Below are positions 63,916 to 64,000 of a DNA stretch of 64,000 nt, in pieces. A model generated the notes under the pieces. The model did not search any database, was not told the origin of the DNA, and worked only from the letters and a program-made list of their open reading frames with translations. The DNA comes from Flammula alnicola (Eukaryota > Basidiomycota > Agaricomycetes > Agaricales > Strophariaceae): NCBI GenBank assembly GCA_015499995.1, contig JADNRV010000019.1, positions 417,768 through 481,767 on the forward strand. The letters are read 5' to 3'. The position numbers were made by a program, and so were the translations under genes. Position 1 is the stretch's first letter. Each line of letters starts with the position of its first letter.

Positions 63916-64000
63916 TTAGGGTTAGGGTTAGGGTTAGGGTTAGGGTTAGGGTTAGGGTTAGGGTTAGGGTTAGGGTTAGGGTTAGGGTTAGGGTTAGGGT
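63916..64000 (+). repeat. Telomere, (TTAGGG)n
   Basis: Fourteen perfect TTAGGG units run to the edge of the window. The G-rich strand reads 5' to 3' toward the end, as at a right-hand chromosome end. Confidence 0.98.

Overview
The window is the end of a eukaryotic chromosome: the last 85 bases are uninterrupted TTAGGG repeats. Gene structure and families point to a mushroom-type basidiomycete (Agaricomycetes). Introns are mostly about 50-80 bp with GT..AG ends. Present are a tnp2 (Transposase_21) element, F-box/LRR and DUF6534 membrane families, a DUF5648 secreted protein, an HNH_2 nuclease, and PCNA, SWA2, PHO84 and type IIC P-ATPase homologues. Nothing bacterial or viral was recognised. I could not name the species.

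Layout. 1-17,000 is a nest of mobile elements: an apparently intact tnp2 gene (355-3722, minus), a coiled-coil companion ORF (4197-5993, minus), a 2.9-kb long-inverted-repeat (foldback-like) element packed with CAG/CTG hairpin units (6035-8893) that itself carries a 422-bp hAT-type MITE, hAT transposase relics (9162-11489), and a second tnp2 gene (11641-16953) split by a 1.9-kb TA-flanked element. 17,000-25,900 is gene-poor and repeat-rich, with a CipC-like gene, a small secreted DUF5648 protein, a decayed unrecognised gene and a fragment of a basidiomycete-specific family. 26,263-61,232 is mainly host genes: a 1,744-residue putative Byr4-like protein, a multipass membrane protein, two F-box genes flanking a GH5 glucanase, a DUF6534 membrane protein, an unrecognised gene divergent from PCNA, then PCNA, a UBA-TPR-J auxilin-like protein, a PHO84-type phosphate transporter and a Na+/K+-type P-ATPase. 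The last kilobases hold a broken HNH nuclease gene and the telomere.

Two results stand out. First, PCNA carries a roughly 120-residue Asp/Glu/Lys-rich insertion in a loop that is short in ordinary PCNAs. Second, six genes between 33 kb and the telomere (membrane protein, F-box, GH5, PHO84, ATPase, HNH) are each broken by one to four single-base frame changes, nearly all repaired on paper by adding one base to a short run. Long genes in the same window (the Byr4-like gene, the SWA2-like gene, PCNA, tnp2) are clean. This is either assembly error in base runs or real decay of subtelomeric genes, and should be resolved before calling these genes dead.

Exon boundaries were placed by hand from GT/AG sites, reading frame and family resemblance remembered from the literature. 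No searches were run.
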